NCBI RefSeq assembly: GCF_001894985.1
Contig: NZ_BCXG01000022.1
Span: 26,646 to 90,645, forward strand
Source: Rhodococcus tukisamuensis NBRC 100609
GTDB lineage: Bacteria > Actinomycetota > Actinomycetes > Mycobacteriales > Mycobacteriaceae
Direction of reading: 5' to 3'
DNA: 64,000 nt
This document shows positions 9,005 through 17,187 of the stretch, piece by piece. The number at the start of each line of letters is the position of its first letter. Position 1 is the stretch's first letter. The notes beneath the pieces are model-generated. The model did no database searches and had not been told where the DNA came from. It worked only from the letters and a program-made list of their open reading frames with translations. The position numbers and the translations under genes are program-made.

Positions 9005-9026
9005 ACTTTGACCATGAGGAGCGGGA

Positions 9027-10211
9027 GTGCTGACAGAACCACTGGCCGAGGCCATTGCCGAGGCCGAGAAGCTCGTCGAGGCGGCGCCGCACATTCGGTC
9101 CGAACAGGACCTGCTCGAGGGCTACCAGTACCTCGCGGGCGGCATCCTGGCCACGGTGCACGCCGCCTGGGCCACCGAGAAGACGCATCCGGGTTTCATC
9201 CAGGGCACCGGTCCGTACACGAAGATGGGCCTGGACAACCCCGACACCCTGTACTTCGGCACCCGCGTCGACGACGACGCCGAGTACGTCGTCACCGGAA
9301 CCCGGGGCACCACCTGCGACCTCAGCTTCCAGGTGCTCAGCGGCAACTACACCGATTCCAACGTGCCCGGCAGCGCATCGGCGTTCGACGACCGGGACAT
9401 CGACATCGATGCCGACGGCAACTTCGAGGTCCGATTCGGGCCCGCGGGTGGGGCGTGGGCCGAGAACGCGGCCGGGCGCCGCAACTACTTCACGCTCGCG
9501 CCGGGCGCATCACAACTGGTGGTGCGGGAGGTCTACAGCGACTGGTCCCAGCGCCGAGGCACCATCCGCGTCGAGCGCGTGGACCGCAGGGGCGTCCCGT
9601 TCGATCCGCTGACGCCCGAGGAGACGGCGAAGCGCTTCGCCCGCGCCGGCAAGGCCCTGGTCAGCAGGGTCAAGACGTGGCTGCAGTTCCCGGAGTGGTT
9701 CTACCTCAAGCTGCCGGTGAACACGATGACCGAGCCGCGGCTGACACCGGGCGGCCTGGCCACCCAGTTCTCCTCGGTCGGGCACTACGAGCTCGCCGAC
9801 GACCAGGCGATGATCATCACCGTGCCGAAGTCCGACGCGCCGTACCAGGGTTTCCAGCTCGGGAGCATGTGGTACATCTCGCTGGACTACACCGGACACC
9901 AGACCTCGCTGAACAACACCCAGGCCCAGGCGGACCCGGACGGCATGATCCGCATGGTGATCTCGGAGCGGAATCCGGGCGTCACCAACTGGATCGAGAC
10001 CGTCGGCCACCCGCGCGGCATCCTGCAGTTCCGCTGGCAGCGCACCTCGCGGGAGTTCACGCCGGCCGACGGACCGACCGTCGAGGTGGTCGGCATCGAC
10101 GAGGTCGCCGCGAAACTGCCCTTCCACGAACAGAACAAGATCACGCCGGAGGACTGGACCGCCCGCATCGCGGAGCGCCAGGCCGCCGTCGCCAACCGCA
10201 TGCTCGGATAG
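9027..10211 (+). CDS. DUF1214 domain-containing protein
   Basis: This is a 394-residue protein starting at GTG 9027, with GAGGAG seven nucleotides upstream. The DUF1214 region is in the C-terminal half (GHYELADDQAMIITVPKSDAPYQGF, LGSMWYISLDYTGHQTS). The N-terminal half carries GGILATVHAAW and a beta-rich segment with TLYFGTRVDDDAEYVVTG. No catalytic role is established. It is first in a three-gene operon with an SDR (8-nt gap) and a sulfotransferase. From memory, the same order occurs in M. tuberculosis as Rv3531c-Rv3530c-Rv3529c within the cholesterol region, which agrees with the KstR-type operator found upstream here. Confidence 0.82.
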   Translation: MLTEPLAEAIAEAEKLVEAAPHIRSEQDLLEGYQYLAGGILATVHAAWATEKTHPGFIQGTGPYTKMGLDNPDTLYFGTRVDDDAEYVVTGTRGTTCDLSFQVLSGNYTDSNVPGSASAFDDRDIDIDADGNFEVRFGPAGGAWAENAAGRRNYFTLAPGASQLVVREVYSDWSQRRGTIRVERVDRRGVPFDPLTPEETAKRFARAGKALVSRVKTWLQFPEWFYLKLPVNTMTEPRLTPGGLATQFSSVGHYELADDQAMIITVPKSDAPYQGFQLGSMWYISLDYTGHQTSLNNTQAQADPDGMIRMVISERNPGVTNWIETVGHPRGILQFRWQRTSREFTPADGPTVEVVGIDEVAAKLPFHEQNKITPEDWTARIAERQAAVANRMLG

Positions 10212-10219
10212 GACTCACC

Positions 10220-11002
10220 GTGACAAACCTGTTGCAGGACAAGATCGTCGTCATCTCCGGGGTCGGACCCGCACTGGGCCGCACACTGGCGTTGCGCTGC
10301 GCCGCCGCCGGCGCGGACGTGGTGCTGGCCGCCCGGACGCAGGCCCGGCTCGACGAGGTGGCAAAGGAGGTCACCGACCTCGGCCGGCGTGCGGTCACCG
10401 TCGCCACCGACATCACCGACCAGGACTCGGCGGAGCACCTGGTCGCCGCCAGCGTCGAGGCGTACGGCCGGGTGGACACCCTGGTCAACAACGCCTTCTC
10501 CGTACCGTCGATGAAGCCGTTGGCGCGCACCGACTTCCAGTCCATCCGCGACGCCGTCGAGCTGACGGTGCTCGGCGCGCTGCGGCTGACGCAGCTGTTC
10601 ACCCCGGCACTCGAGGAGTCCAAGGGGTCGGTGGTGAACATCAACTCGATGGTGCTGCGGCACTCGCAGGAGCGCTACGGCAGCTACAAGATGGCCAAGG
10701 CGGCCCTGCTGGCGATGTCGCAGTCGCTCGCGACCGAACTGGGCCCCAAGGGAATCCGGGTCAACTCGGTGGCGCCGGGCTACATCTGGGGCGACACCCT
10801 CAAGGGGTATTTCGCACACCAGGCCGAGAAGTACGGCATGACGGTCGAGCAGATCTACCAGGCCACCGCCGCAAACACCGACCTCAAGCGGCTGCCCGAG
10901 ACCGAGGAGGTCGCGGACGCGGTGCTCTTCCTCGCCTCCCCGATGGCCAGCGCAGTCACCGGGCAGTGCCTCGACGTCAACTGCGGCGAGTTCCACCACT
11001 AG
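10220..11002 (+). CDS. Short-chain dehydrogenase/reductase
   Basis: This is a 260-residue classical SDR from GTG 10220, placed 8 nt after the preceding stop. The nucleotide-binding glycine motif is unusual (SGVGPALGRTLA instead of TGxxxGxG). The NNAF segment replaces NNAG, and the catalytic region has S (NINSMVL) and YGSYKMAK. The C terminus TGQCLDVNCGEFHH is typical. It should oxidise or reduce an alcohol/ketone with NAD(P)(H). Operon partners (DUF1214, sulfotransferase) and KstR-type control suggest a steroid or other polycyclic substrate; this is inference. Confidence 0.87.
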   Translation: MTNLLQDKIVVISGVGPALGRTLALRCAAAGADVVLAARTQARLDEVAKEVTDLGRRAVTVATDITDQDSAEHLVAASVEAYGRVDTLVNNAFSVPSMKPLARTDFQSIRDAVELTVLGALRLTQLFTPALEESKGSVVNINSMVLRHSQERYGSYKMAKAALLAMSQSLATELGPKGIRVNSVAPGYIWGDTLKGYFAHQAEKYGMTVEQIYQATAANTDLKRLPETEEVADAVLFLASPMASAVTGQCLDVNCGEFHH

Positions 11003-11015
11003 AAGGTCGAGACAG

Positions 11016-12167
11016 ATGACTGAACGCACCAGTGCCGAGCGGACGACCGTCGGCACCGTCGAGGACCTGCACGCCTCGGCCACCAAGATGACCGGGCTGA
11101 CCGACTTCGGCGTCGACGACTACACCGAGGCCCTCGGCGTCCTGCTCGACTCCTACGCCCGGGACGAGGACCTGACCCCGTTCGGCAGCAAGATCTCCCG
11201 GGTGTTCCTGCGCGGCGCGCTGGTGGCCCGGCTGCTGTCCGAGGCCGCGTGGAAGCAGCATCCCGAACACGCCGGCGTCGCGATCGAGCGGCCGATCTTC
11301 GTCACCGGCCTGCCCCGCACGGGCACCACCGCCCTGCACCGGCTGCTCACCGTCGACCCGGCCCACCAGGGCCTGGAGATGTGGCTGACCGAGATGCCGC
11401 AGCCTCGGCCGCCGCGCGAGAGCTGGGGGTCGAACCCGGTCTTCCAGGGCATCGAGGCCCAGTTCAGCAAGCACCACGTCGAGCACCCCGAGTTCATGGG
11501 AGTGCACTACATGTCGGCCGCCGAGGTCGAGGAATGCTGGCAGCTGCTGCGGCAGACCTTCAAGTCGGTCTCCTACGAGTGCCTGGCCAACCTGCCCACG
11601 TACTCGAAGTGGCTCGAGGGGCAGGACTGGACGAACGCCTACGAGCGGCACAAGAAGAACCTGCAGCTGATCGGGCTGCCCGATCGCGACCGCCGGTGGG
11701 TGCTCAAGAACCCGAGCCACCTGTTCGCGCTCGACGAGCTGCTCGCGGTGTATCCCGACGCGCTGATCGTGCAGACCCACCGCGCGCCGAGCACCATCAT
11801 CCCGTCGGTGTGCAGCCTCGCCGAGCAGGCCACCGACGGCTGGTCCAACAAGTTCAAGGGCGAGGTGATCGGCCGCAGTCAGCTCGAGCTGTGGGCGCGC
11901 GGTCTCGAGCAGTTCACCGAGGCGCGGGCCCGGCACAACCCGGCGCAGTTCATCGACGTCGACTACCACGACTTCGTCGCGGACCCGCTCGGCACGGTGG
12001 AGGGCATCTACACCACGTTCGGCCTGCCGCTGACCTCCGCCGCGCAGGGCGCGATGGAGGCCATGCACGAGGAGAGCCACAGCGGGCCGCGCCGCCCCTC
12101 GCACAAGTACACCCTCGAGGAGTTCGGGCTCACCGCCGCCGAGGTCGAGGAACGTTTCGGCGCCTGA
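11016..12167 (+). CDS. PAPS-dependent sulfotransferase family protein
   Basis: This 383-residue protein starts at ATG 11016, 13 nt after the SDR. The 5'-phosphosulfate-binding loop is TGLPRTGTTALHRLL (near residue 97), and the 3'-phosphate-binding region is QTHRAPSTIIPSVCSL, placing it in the actinobacterial Sulfotransfer_3 group. It would transfer sulfate from PAPS to a hydroxyl of a small lipid or sterol-like acceptor. The cys operon making PAPS and removing PAP starts 3 kb away under what looks like the same control, giving a complete sulfation circuit. A GC-rich hairpin follows the stop. The acceptor is not known. Confidence 0.85.
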   Translation: MTERTSAERTTVGTVEDLHASATKMTGLTDFGVDDYTEALGVLLDSYARDEDLTPFGSKISRVFLRGALVARLLSEAAWKQHPEHAGVAIERPIFVTGLPRTGTTALHRLLTVDPAHQGLEMWLTEMPQPRPPRESWGSNPVFQGIEAQFSKHHVEHPEFMGVHYMSAAEVEECWQLLRQTFKSVSYECLANLPTYSKWLEGQDWTNAYERHKKNLQLIGLPDRDRRWVLKNPSHLFALDELLAVYPDALIVQTHRAPSTIIPSVCSLAEQATDGWSNKFKGEVIGRSQLELWARGLEQFTEARARHNPAQFIDVDYHDFVADPLGTVEGIYTTFGLPLTSAAQGAMEAMHEESHSGPRRPSHKYTLEEFGLTAAEVEERFGA

Positions 12168-12174
12168 CACCGCT

Positions 12175-12214
12175 CGGGGAGCAGATCCGGCCGGCCCGGC
12201 GGGTCTGCTCCCCG
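12175..12214 (+). terminator. Hairpin terminator after sulfotransferase
   Basis: CGGGGAGCAGA at 12175-12185 pairs with TCTGCTCCCCG at 12204-12214 around a GC-rich loop. No T-run follows, which is common for actinobacterial terminators. Confidence 0.65.
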
Positions 12215-12287
12215 GTCCGTCCGGACGAAAAACAGGTATGCACCCGGGTAGGTCGGCCGTCGCCGGCAGGGGCGAGCGCTGACACAG

Positions 12288-12298
12288 TGTGATTCACA
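12288..12298. promoter_or_regulatory. Short palindrome upstream of the Zn-ribbon/OB-fold gene
   Basis: TGTGATTCACA is an 11-bp palindrome 28 nt before the start at 12327. The half-sites resemble Crp/GlxR ends but lack the 6-nt spacer of those operators, so the binder is unknown. It may instead be part of the promoter. Confidence 0.3.
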
Positions 12299-12326
12299 TC
12301 ACCAGCCACGACCCGCCGAGGTTCCC

Positions 12327-12740
12327 ATGCACCAAGACCAGCAGGTTTCCCCGCCCAGCACGCCGGCCGCCCCCGCGTCGGACGGACTGTTCATCAAGCG
12401 CTGCGCGAGCTGCGCCACGCTGCTCGCGCCGCTGACCGAGACGTGCACCTCCTGCCGGGGCACCGAGCTCGGCGCGGTGCTCAGCTCCGGCGCCGGAGCG
12501 ATCGTGTCGTGGCAGCCGGCGGCTCCCGCACCCCACTCGGGCCAGACCCCCGGCGCGGTCGCCATCGTCAAGCTCGACGACGGCCCGAGGATCTACACCT
12601 GGATCGAAGGCGAGGTCCCGACCCCGCCCGACCTTCCCGTGCGGGTCCGGTTCCGGCCGACGCGCGACGGCGAGCGGTCCCCCCTGTTCGTCGTCATTTC
12701 GACCGCTCCGACCGCTGCCACGACGGCGGGTGCCGCATGA
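12327..12740 (+). CDS. Zn-ribbon / OB-fold (DUF35-type) protein
   Basis: This is a 137-residue protein. A rubredoxin-like zinc ribbon has C26-x2-C29 and C40-x2-C43, followed by an OB-fold with GAIVSW and GAVAIVKLDDGPRIYTWIEGE. DUF35 proteins usually pair with thiolase- or ketosynthase-like enzymes or CoA-ester enzymes and can act as partner subunits in acyl-CoA chemistry. Here no thiolase is adjacent, and the partner is instead the small gene that overlaps its stop (ATGA). The Pro/Ala-rich N-terminal 18 residues look disordered. Family assignment is good, role unknown. Confidence 0.75.
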   Translation: MHQDQQVSPPSTPAAPASDGLFIKRCASCATLLAPLTETCTSCRGTELGAVLSSGAGAIVSWQPAAPAPHSGQTPGAVAIVKLDDGPRIYTWIEGEVPTPPDLPVRVRFRPTRDGERSPLFVVISTAPTAATTAGAA

Positions 12741-13069
12741 TCGCCGGCGGCAGGACCGATGCCGAGCGGATCCAGGCGTGGCGCCGGCTGTGCGACTACC
12801 TCGCCCGCAACGGCGCCGTCAGCCCGCACGCCCGGTGGGTGGTCAACTTCGCGATCACGTGGGCACCGTTCGGCGGCGCGAGTCCGGCCGAGCTGCTCGA
12901 GACGTTCGGCGTCTCACCCGGGCGGTACATCCAGATGCTCCGCGAGGCCCTCGATCCGCACGGCGCCGCCGACTACGTCGGGACCGTCAAGCGTCAGCTG
13001 TCGGAATCGCTGCTGCAGGCCTGGGCGGGCGCCGACCCCGCGAGGTCCCGGGCGCGACGCGCCGCGTAA
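12737..13069 (+). CDS. Small protein, possibly DUF3263-like helix-turn-helix
   Basis: This is 110 residues from the ATG at 12737, overlapping the preceding stop by four bases. It is rich in W/R at the N terminus (AERIQAWRRLCDYLARNG) and has a central segment (ITWAPFGGASPAELLETFGVSPGRYIQMLREALDP) that resembles the DUF3263 pattern in which a helix-turn-helix-like unit ends in a YxQML/YYQVL helix. I do not recognise it firmly. Tight coupling to the Zn-ribbon/OB-fold gene suggests that the two act together. Confidence 0.6.
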   Translation: MIAGGRTDAERIQAWRRLCDYLARNGAVSPHARWVVNFAITWAPFGGASPAELLETFGVSPGRYIQMLREALDPHGAADYVGTVKRQLSESLLQAWAGADPARSRARRAA

Positions 13070-13128
13070 CGGCCGGCCCAAGGATGTTCGTCTCGCCCAC
13101 CCGAGAGGGCGCGGGTACTACCTGCCGG

Positions 13129-13962
13129 TCAGACGAGATGCCGAGCGAGCAGCTCGTCGACCTGGTCCGGCGCCTCGTCCGGGATCCAGTGGCTGACCCC
13201 GCGCAGTGTCTCGAAGGCGTATGGCGCGTCGACGTACCGGGCGGACAGCTCGGCGCCGACCCGGCCGAGAGCGGTGTCCCCGTCGCTCCACACGTGCAGG
13301 GTGGGCACCCGCACCTTGCCCGCCGTCGCCCGCCACGTGGTCAGCGCCATCGCGCGGTACCAGTTCAATCCGCCTCGGGCCCGGGACTTCTCGCGCATCG
13401 GCGGGAGGTCCCGATCCACGACCTCGGCGCTCATGCCGGTGCCGAGAAGGGCGCGGCGTATCACCTGGCCGGAGGCGAACAGCCGTTCCGGCAGCCAGGG
13501 CAGCTGGTACAGGAGCATGTACCAGGACTTGACGATCTGACTGCTGGTGAGCAGCGCCCGCACGAACGCCGCCGGGTGCGGCACCGACAGCGCGGTGAGC
13601 GTGCGCACGTGGTCCGGGCGCTGCGCGGCGACACCCCAGGCCACCGCGGCGCCCCAGTCGTGGCCGACCAGGTGCACCGGGCCCAGGCCCGCCTGCTCGA
13701 TCAGCGCGACCACGTCCTGGTTCAGCTCGGCGGACCGGTAGGCCCGGCGCAAGTGGGGGCGCGCACCGACCGAACAGCCACGCAGGTCCGGCGCGAGGGT
13801 GCGGAACCCGCGCCGGTGCAGCAGCGGCGCGAGCCGGTCCCAGGATCGGGAGTCCTGCGGGAAGCCGTGCAGCAGCACGACGGGCGCACCGTCGAGCGGG
13901 CCGGCGTCCCGGACGTCGAAGATCAGGCCGGCGCGGGTGAACGTGGCGATCCGCTCGCTCAT
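13129..13962 (-). CDS. Alpha/beta hydrolase, epoxide-hydrolase-like
   Basis: This is a 277-residue alpha/beta-hydrolase. The oxyanion-hole motif is HGFPQDSRSW, the nucleophile elbow is GHDWGAAVAW (Asp nucleophile, as in soluble epoxide hydrolases and haloalkane dehalogenases), and the catalytic His is in GVSHWIPDEAP near the C terminus, with an acidic residue in WSDGDTALG. The Asp nucleophile favours epoxide hydrolysis over esterase action. It is transcribed alone, convergent with the gene pair ending at 13069 and divergent from bfd. Family firm, substrate unknown. Confidence 0.85.
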   Translation of the reverse strand: MSERIATFTRAGLIFDVRDAGPLDGAPVVLLHGFPQDSRSWDRLAPLLHRRGFRTLAPDLRGCSVGARPHLRRAYRSAELNQDVVALIEQAGLGPVHLVGHDWGAAVAWGVAAQRPDHVRTLTALSVPHPAAFVRALLTSSQIVKSWYMLLYQLPWLPERLFASGQVIRRALLGTGMSAEVVDRDLPPMREKSRARGGLNWYRAMALTTWRATAGKVRVPTLHVWSDGDTALGRVGAELSARYVDAPYAFETLRGVSHWIPDEAPDQVDELLARHLV

Positions 13963-14064
13963 GCGTAGGACCTTACGCGGGCCTGCACGCCGACACCACG
14001 GGCCTCGGCGCCTGCGGGCAGGAGCTGTCCGGTCTTCACCGCGACCGATCGAAAGTTGTCAGAT

Positions 14065-14083
14065 TTGGGTTAGCCTACCCTTT
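14065..14083 (+). promoter_or_regulatory. IdeR/DtxR iron box upstream of bfd
   Basis: The 19-bp window matches TTAGGTTAGSCTAACCTAA at 15 positions, including the core GGTTAGCCTAcCC. It lies 62-80 nt before bfd, in the divergent intergenic region with the hydrolase gene. Confidence 0.7.
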
Positions 14084-14097
14084 AAACCATCGACTTC

Positions 14098-14116
14098 TTA
14101 GTGTAGCCTCGCCTGG
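14098..14116 (+). promoter_or_regulatory. Second, weaker iron box upstream of bfd
   Basis: The 19-bp window beginning TTAGTGTAGCCT matches the iron-box consensus at about 13 of 19 positions. Tandem iron boxes are a known arrangement at mycobacterial bfr promoters, where IdeR activates. Confidence 0.45.
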
Positions 14117-14144
14117 GAAGACGTCGTATCGAGGAGTTCGAAAC

Positions 14145-14342
14145 ATGTACGTGTGCATCTGCGCGGCCGCCACCGAGGACCAGGTCCAGCTGTGCATCAC
14201 CGCGGGCGCACACACCGCCAAGCAGGTCGCGATGGGATGCGGGGCAGGCAAGGGCCGCGGCTGCGGACTGTGCCGCGACCGCATCAAGTCGATGATCGAG
14301 AAGCACTACTCCGAATGCGAGGTCGAACAGATCAGCGCGTAG
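14145..14342 (+). CDS. bfd: Bacterioferritin-associated ferredoxin
   Basis: This is a 65-residue [2Fe-2S] protein with the Bfd cysteine pattern: C4-x-C6 and C40-x2-C43. Bfd docks on bacterioferritin and reduces the stored ferric core so that iron can be released. It starts at ATG 14145 with a GAGGAG-like ribosome site and is followed 86 nt later by bfr, its partner. Tandem iron boxes upstream predict IdeR-dependent, iron-responsive expression. Confidence 0.95.
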   Translation: MYVCICAAATEDQVQLCITAGAHTAKQVAMGCGAGKGRGCGLCRDRIKSMIEKHYSECEVEQISA

Positions 14343-14428
14343 AAACACCGGCCACTCGGCGCATAAAAACTCCGATTGGGAGATAGGCTGCGATCAAGGT
14401 TCAGCCCGCCCCCATCGGAGGTGTCACC

Positions 14429-14914
14429 GTGCGCGGAGACGACGAGGTTATCGCCCTTCTCAACGAGCAGTTGACCAGCGAACTCACGGCCATCAACCAG
14501 TACTTCCTGCACTCGAAGATGCAGGCGAACTGGGGCCTGACCAAGATCGCCGCGAAGACCCGCGAGGAGTCCTTCGAGGAGATGCGGCACGCGGAGCTGC
14601 TCACCGACCGGATCCTGATGCTCGAGGCGCTGCCGAACTACCAGCGACTGCTGCCCCTGCGGGTCGGACAGACCATCCGCGAGCAGTTCACCTCCGACCT
14701 GGCCGTCGAGGTCGAGGTCGTCGAACGGCTGCGACCCGGGATCACCATGTGCCGGGCGAAGGGCGACCACACCAGCGCCGGCCTGCTCGAGCAGATCCTC
14801 GCCGAGGAGGAGGAGCACGTCGACTACCTCGAGACTCAGCTCGAGCTGATCGACAAGCTCGGCGAACAGCTGTTTCTCGCGCAACTGGTCGACCAGCCGC
14901 CCAGCGCGGGCTGA
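14429..14914 (+). CDS. bfr: Bacterioferritin
   Basis: This is 161 residues from GTG 14429, with GGAGG seven nucleotides upstream. Every ferroxidase ligand is present at the canonical number: E18, E51, H54, E94, E127 and H130. The haem-bridging methionine M52 is also conserved, which separates it from non-haem ferritins. It forms 24-mers that oxidise and store iron in the cytoplasm. It sits directly after bfd and probably shares its transcript, though the 86-nt gap could hold a second promoter. Confidence 0.97.
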   Translation: MRGDDEVIALLNEQLTSELTAINQYFLHSKMQANWGLTKIAAKTREESFEEMRHAELLTDRILMLEALPNYQRLLPLRVGQTIREQFTSDLAVEVEVVERLRPGITMCRAKGDHTSAGLLEQILAEEEEHVDYLETQLELIDKLGEQLFLAQLVDQPPSAG

Positions 14915-14969
14915 CGCCCCCTCCCGTCGGCGGACACCGCCCCGTCGGCGCCCACTCGACCCGCGCGGT

Positions 14970-16133
14970 TCAGCTCGGCCAGCCGTCCTCGAAGGCGTCG
15001 TTGTGTTCGCCGAGGGCGGGTGCGGGCAGCCGAACCTCGAAGGGCGCGTGGTCGACGAGGCCGGGCATGCCGACGTAGGTGAATGGCCCGGCGACCGGGT
15101 GCTCGGCGTCCACGAATACGCCCCGGTGCCGCAGATGCTCGTCGCCTGACATCTCGCCGAGCGTGCTGCGGACCGGCCCGATCGCCAGGCCTGCGTCGAT
15201 CGCGAGCGAAATCCACTGCTGCTGTGTCCTCGTCGCGAAGATCTCGGTCAGCGTGTGCTCGAGGTCCACCCCGTCCGGGCTCGCGTCGATCAGGTCCTCG
15301 CGGCCGACGGCGCGGCAGAACCTGGCCCAGAACTTCGGCTCCAGCGCGGTGAACGCCACCGCCCGCCGATCGCCGGTTGCGTAGAGCCGGTACCGCGGCC
15401 CACCGGTGCCGTCGCTGAGCAACGGCAACGTCGTGGTGTCGGCAATCCGGTCCAGGTTCGCCTGGTAGACAACGGGAATCATCGACTGCGTCAGCAACGC
15501 GTCGGCACCCGACACGTCGATCCGAGCGCCGATGCCGCGGCGTTCCCGACGCACCAACGCGGCACAGATCGCCGTGGCCGCCGCACTGCCCGCGGCGACG
15601 GCCGCATCCCCGCCCCGCCCGCTGATCGACGCGCCCTCGCGCTCCGCCGCGCCGAGCGTCCCGTCGGCGGCGACCGTCGTCGGGTTCGCGCCCACCAGAG
15701 CGCTCATCATCAGCCCGTGCGTCGGTATCGCGGAGTACGGACCGCTCACCCCGTAGCCGCTGACCGAGCAGTGCACGAGACCCGGATTCAGCTGCGCCAG
15801 CACGGGATCCGGCAGCCCCATCTTGGCGAGGGTGCCCGGCGCGTTGCCGTCGACAAACACCGCCGCGCCCTCGAGCAGCCGACGGAACCGGGCGGCCCCC
15901 TCGGGCGTCCTCATGTCGAGGGTGATCGCCCGCTTGTTGCGGTTCAGCTGCAGGTGCGCCGGGCTGTATCCGGCGGTCACCTGGCCCAGCGCCCAGCGGA
16001 TCAGGTCGCCGTGCGGCGGTTCGACCTTCACGACGTCGGCCCCGAGGTCGGCCAGCATCATCCCGACCGTGGCGCCGGTCAGCAGGCTCGCCGACTCGAC
16101 CACGCGGACCCCGGCCAGCAGCGGCTCAGCCAT
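14970..16133 (-). CDS. CaiB/BaiF (class III) CoA-transferase family protein
   Basis: This is a 387-residue class III CoA-transferase: LLAGVRVVESASLLTGATVGMMLADLGADVVKVEPPHGD at the N terminus, NRNKRAITLDM, and VHCSVSGYGVSGPY. Family members move CoA between acids or act as racemases on acyl-CoAs (AMACR branch). The ATG overlaps the end of the kinase gene by 8 bp. It is the last gene of a four-gene operon with KAS III, SDR and APH-like kinase. The catalytic Asp cannot be placed by eye with confidence. Substrate unknown. Confidence 0.86.
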   Translation of the reverse strand: MAEPLLAGVRVVESASLLTGATVGMMLADLGADVVKVEPPHGDLIRWALGQVTAGYSPAHLQLNRNKRAITLDMRTPEGAARFRRLLEGAAVFVDGNAPGTLAKMGLPDPVLAQLNPGLVHCSVSGYGVSGPYSAIPTHGLMMSALVGANPTTVAADGTLGAAEREGASISGRGGDAAVAAGSAAATAICAALVRRERRGIGARIDVSGADALLTQSMIPVVYQANLDRIADTTTLPLLSDGTGGPRYRLYATGDRRAVAFTALEPKFWARFCRAVGREDLIDASPDGVDLEHTLTEIFATRTQQQWISLAIDAGLAIGPVRSTLGEMSGDEHLRHRGVFVDAEHPVAGPFTYVGMPGLVDHAPFEVRLPAPALGEHNDAFEDGWPS

Positions 16134-17187
16134 CGCCGTCCGAGAGCCGCAGTCCGTGGTCGGCGCAGCCGTCCGCCATCGTCGCGAACAGTGCGGCCGC
16201 CTCGGGGCGACCGCGACGCGTGCCGGCCGCCACCCGCCCCTCCAGCACCACCGCCAGCCGGGCCATCGCCAGGCCCTGGTAGAACGGCAGCAGCTCGATC
16301 GACCGGCCGCTGACCTGCGCGTACCGCTCGGCGAGGTGTTGCCGGGACGGCAGCAGGTCGTGCGCGGCGGGGTCGGGGCCGCCGAGCGCGAACGCCGCCA
16401 CCAGCGGGTTCTCCTCGGGCCGCACCCACCGCGCGGTCAGGTACCCGATGTCGATCATCGCGTCGCCGACGGTCGCCGTCTCCCAGTCCAGGACCGCCTG
16501 CACCGCCGCACGCTCGCGCGAGACCATGATGTTCATCGCGCTGTAGTCGCCGTGGATCAGCCCCAGGTCGTAGGCCGAGGGCTGGTCCCTGCGCAGCCGG
16601 TCGAGGAGCTTCTGCAGGGCCGGGGTGTCGCGGGTGCGGAACCGCTCGAGCATCGCCGCGGCCTTGTCGAACTGGCGCCCGAGGTACCCGTCGGGCCGCG
16701 CGATGTCGCCGAGTGCGGTCGCGCGCCAGTCGACGGCGTTCACCCTGGCGAGGGTGTCGACGATCGATTCCGCGACGGCCCGGCCGTCGCGGGGGTTGGC
16801 GTACGCCTGCGGCAGCGTCCGGTCGAGGGTGATCCCGTCGACGAACTCGCTGACCAGGAAGTCTCGGCGCGTCGGCGCGGACTCGTCGCGGACGGCGACC
16901 GCGGCCGGGTGCGGGACTCCGGTGCCCGTCAGGGCGTCGAGAATCCTGGCCTCCCGGCTCAGGTCGAAGCCGCCGCCCACCGACGCCTCCGGATGGTCGG
17001 GCGCGACCCGGAGCACCCACCGCAGCTCGCCGCGGGTCAGCAGGTAGACCGCGTGCGAGTGCCCGGCGGCCTGCACCAGCGGCGCCGCCGTCACCGCTCC
17101 CCGGCCCGGCAGCCGGTCGGCGAGCCAGCGGGAGAGGTCCTCGACCTCGGCGTCGCCGAGCGCTCGACTGCTCGTGGTTTCCGACAT
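16126..17187 (-). CDS. APH-like phosphotransferase
   Basis: This is 353 residues from the ATG at 17187, which overlaps the SDR stop by one base (TGATG). The kinase fold is shown by AGHSHAVYLLTRG (nucleotide loop), the Brenner motif LIHGDYSAMNIMV (catalytic Asp), and VLDWETATVGDAMIDIGYL (metal-binding Asp, DFG equivalent). Chromosomal APH-like proteins next to CoA enzymes are not drug-resistance genes; characterised relatives phosphorylate 4-hydroxyacyl-CoAs (LvaA/ACAD11 kinase domain). Its place between a ketoreductase-like SDR and a CoA-transferase supports a role on an acyl-CoA or acyl-ACP hydroxyl group; this is inference. Confidence 0.82.
   Translation of the reverse strand: MSETTSSRALGDAEVEDLSRWLADRLPGRGAVTAAPLVQAAGHSHAVYLLTRGELRWVLRVAPDHPEASVGGGFDLSREARILDALTGTGVPHPAAVAVRDESAPTRRDFLVSEFVDGITLDRTLPQAYANPRDGRAVAESIVDTLARVNAVDWRATALGDIARPDGYLGRQFDKAAAMLERFRTRDTPALQKLLDRLRRDQPSAYDLGLIHGDYSAMNIMVSRERAAVQAVLDWETATVGDAMIDIGYLTARWVRPEENPLVAAFALGGPDPAAHDLLPSRQHLAERYAQVSGRSIELLPFYQGLAMARLAVVLEGRVAAGTRRGRPEAAALFATMADGCADHGLRLSDGDG

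Noticed and set aside
9014..10219. Upstream extension of the SDR frame giving a 664-residue protein
   Set aside because: It reads through the DUF1214 gene in the wrong frame; SDR homology begins only at GTG 10220.
12288..12298. Crp/GlxR binding site
   Set aside because: TGTGA and TCACA halves are separated by one base instead of six, so it does not fit the Crp-family operator.
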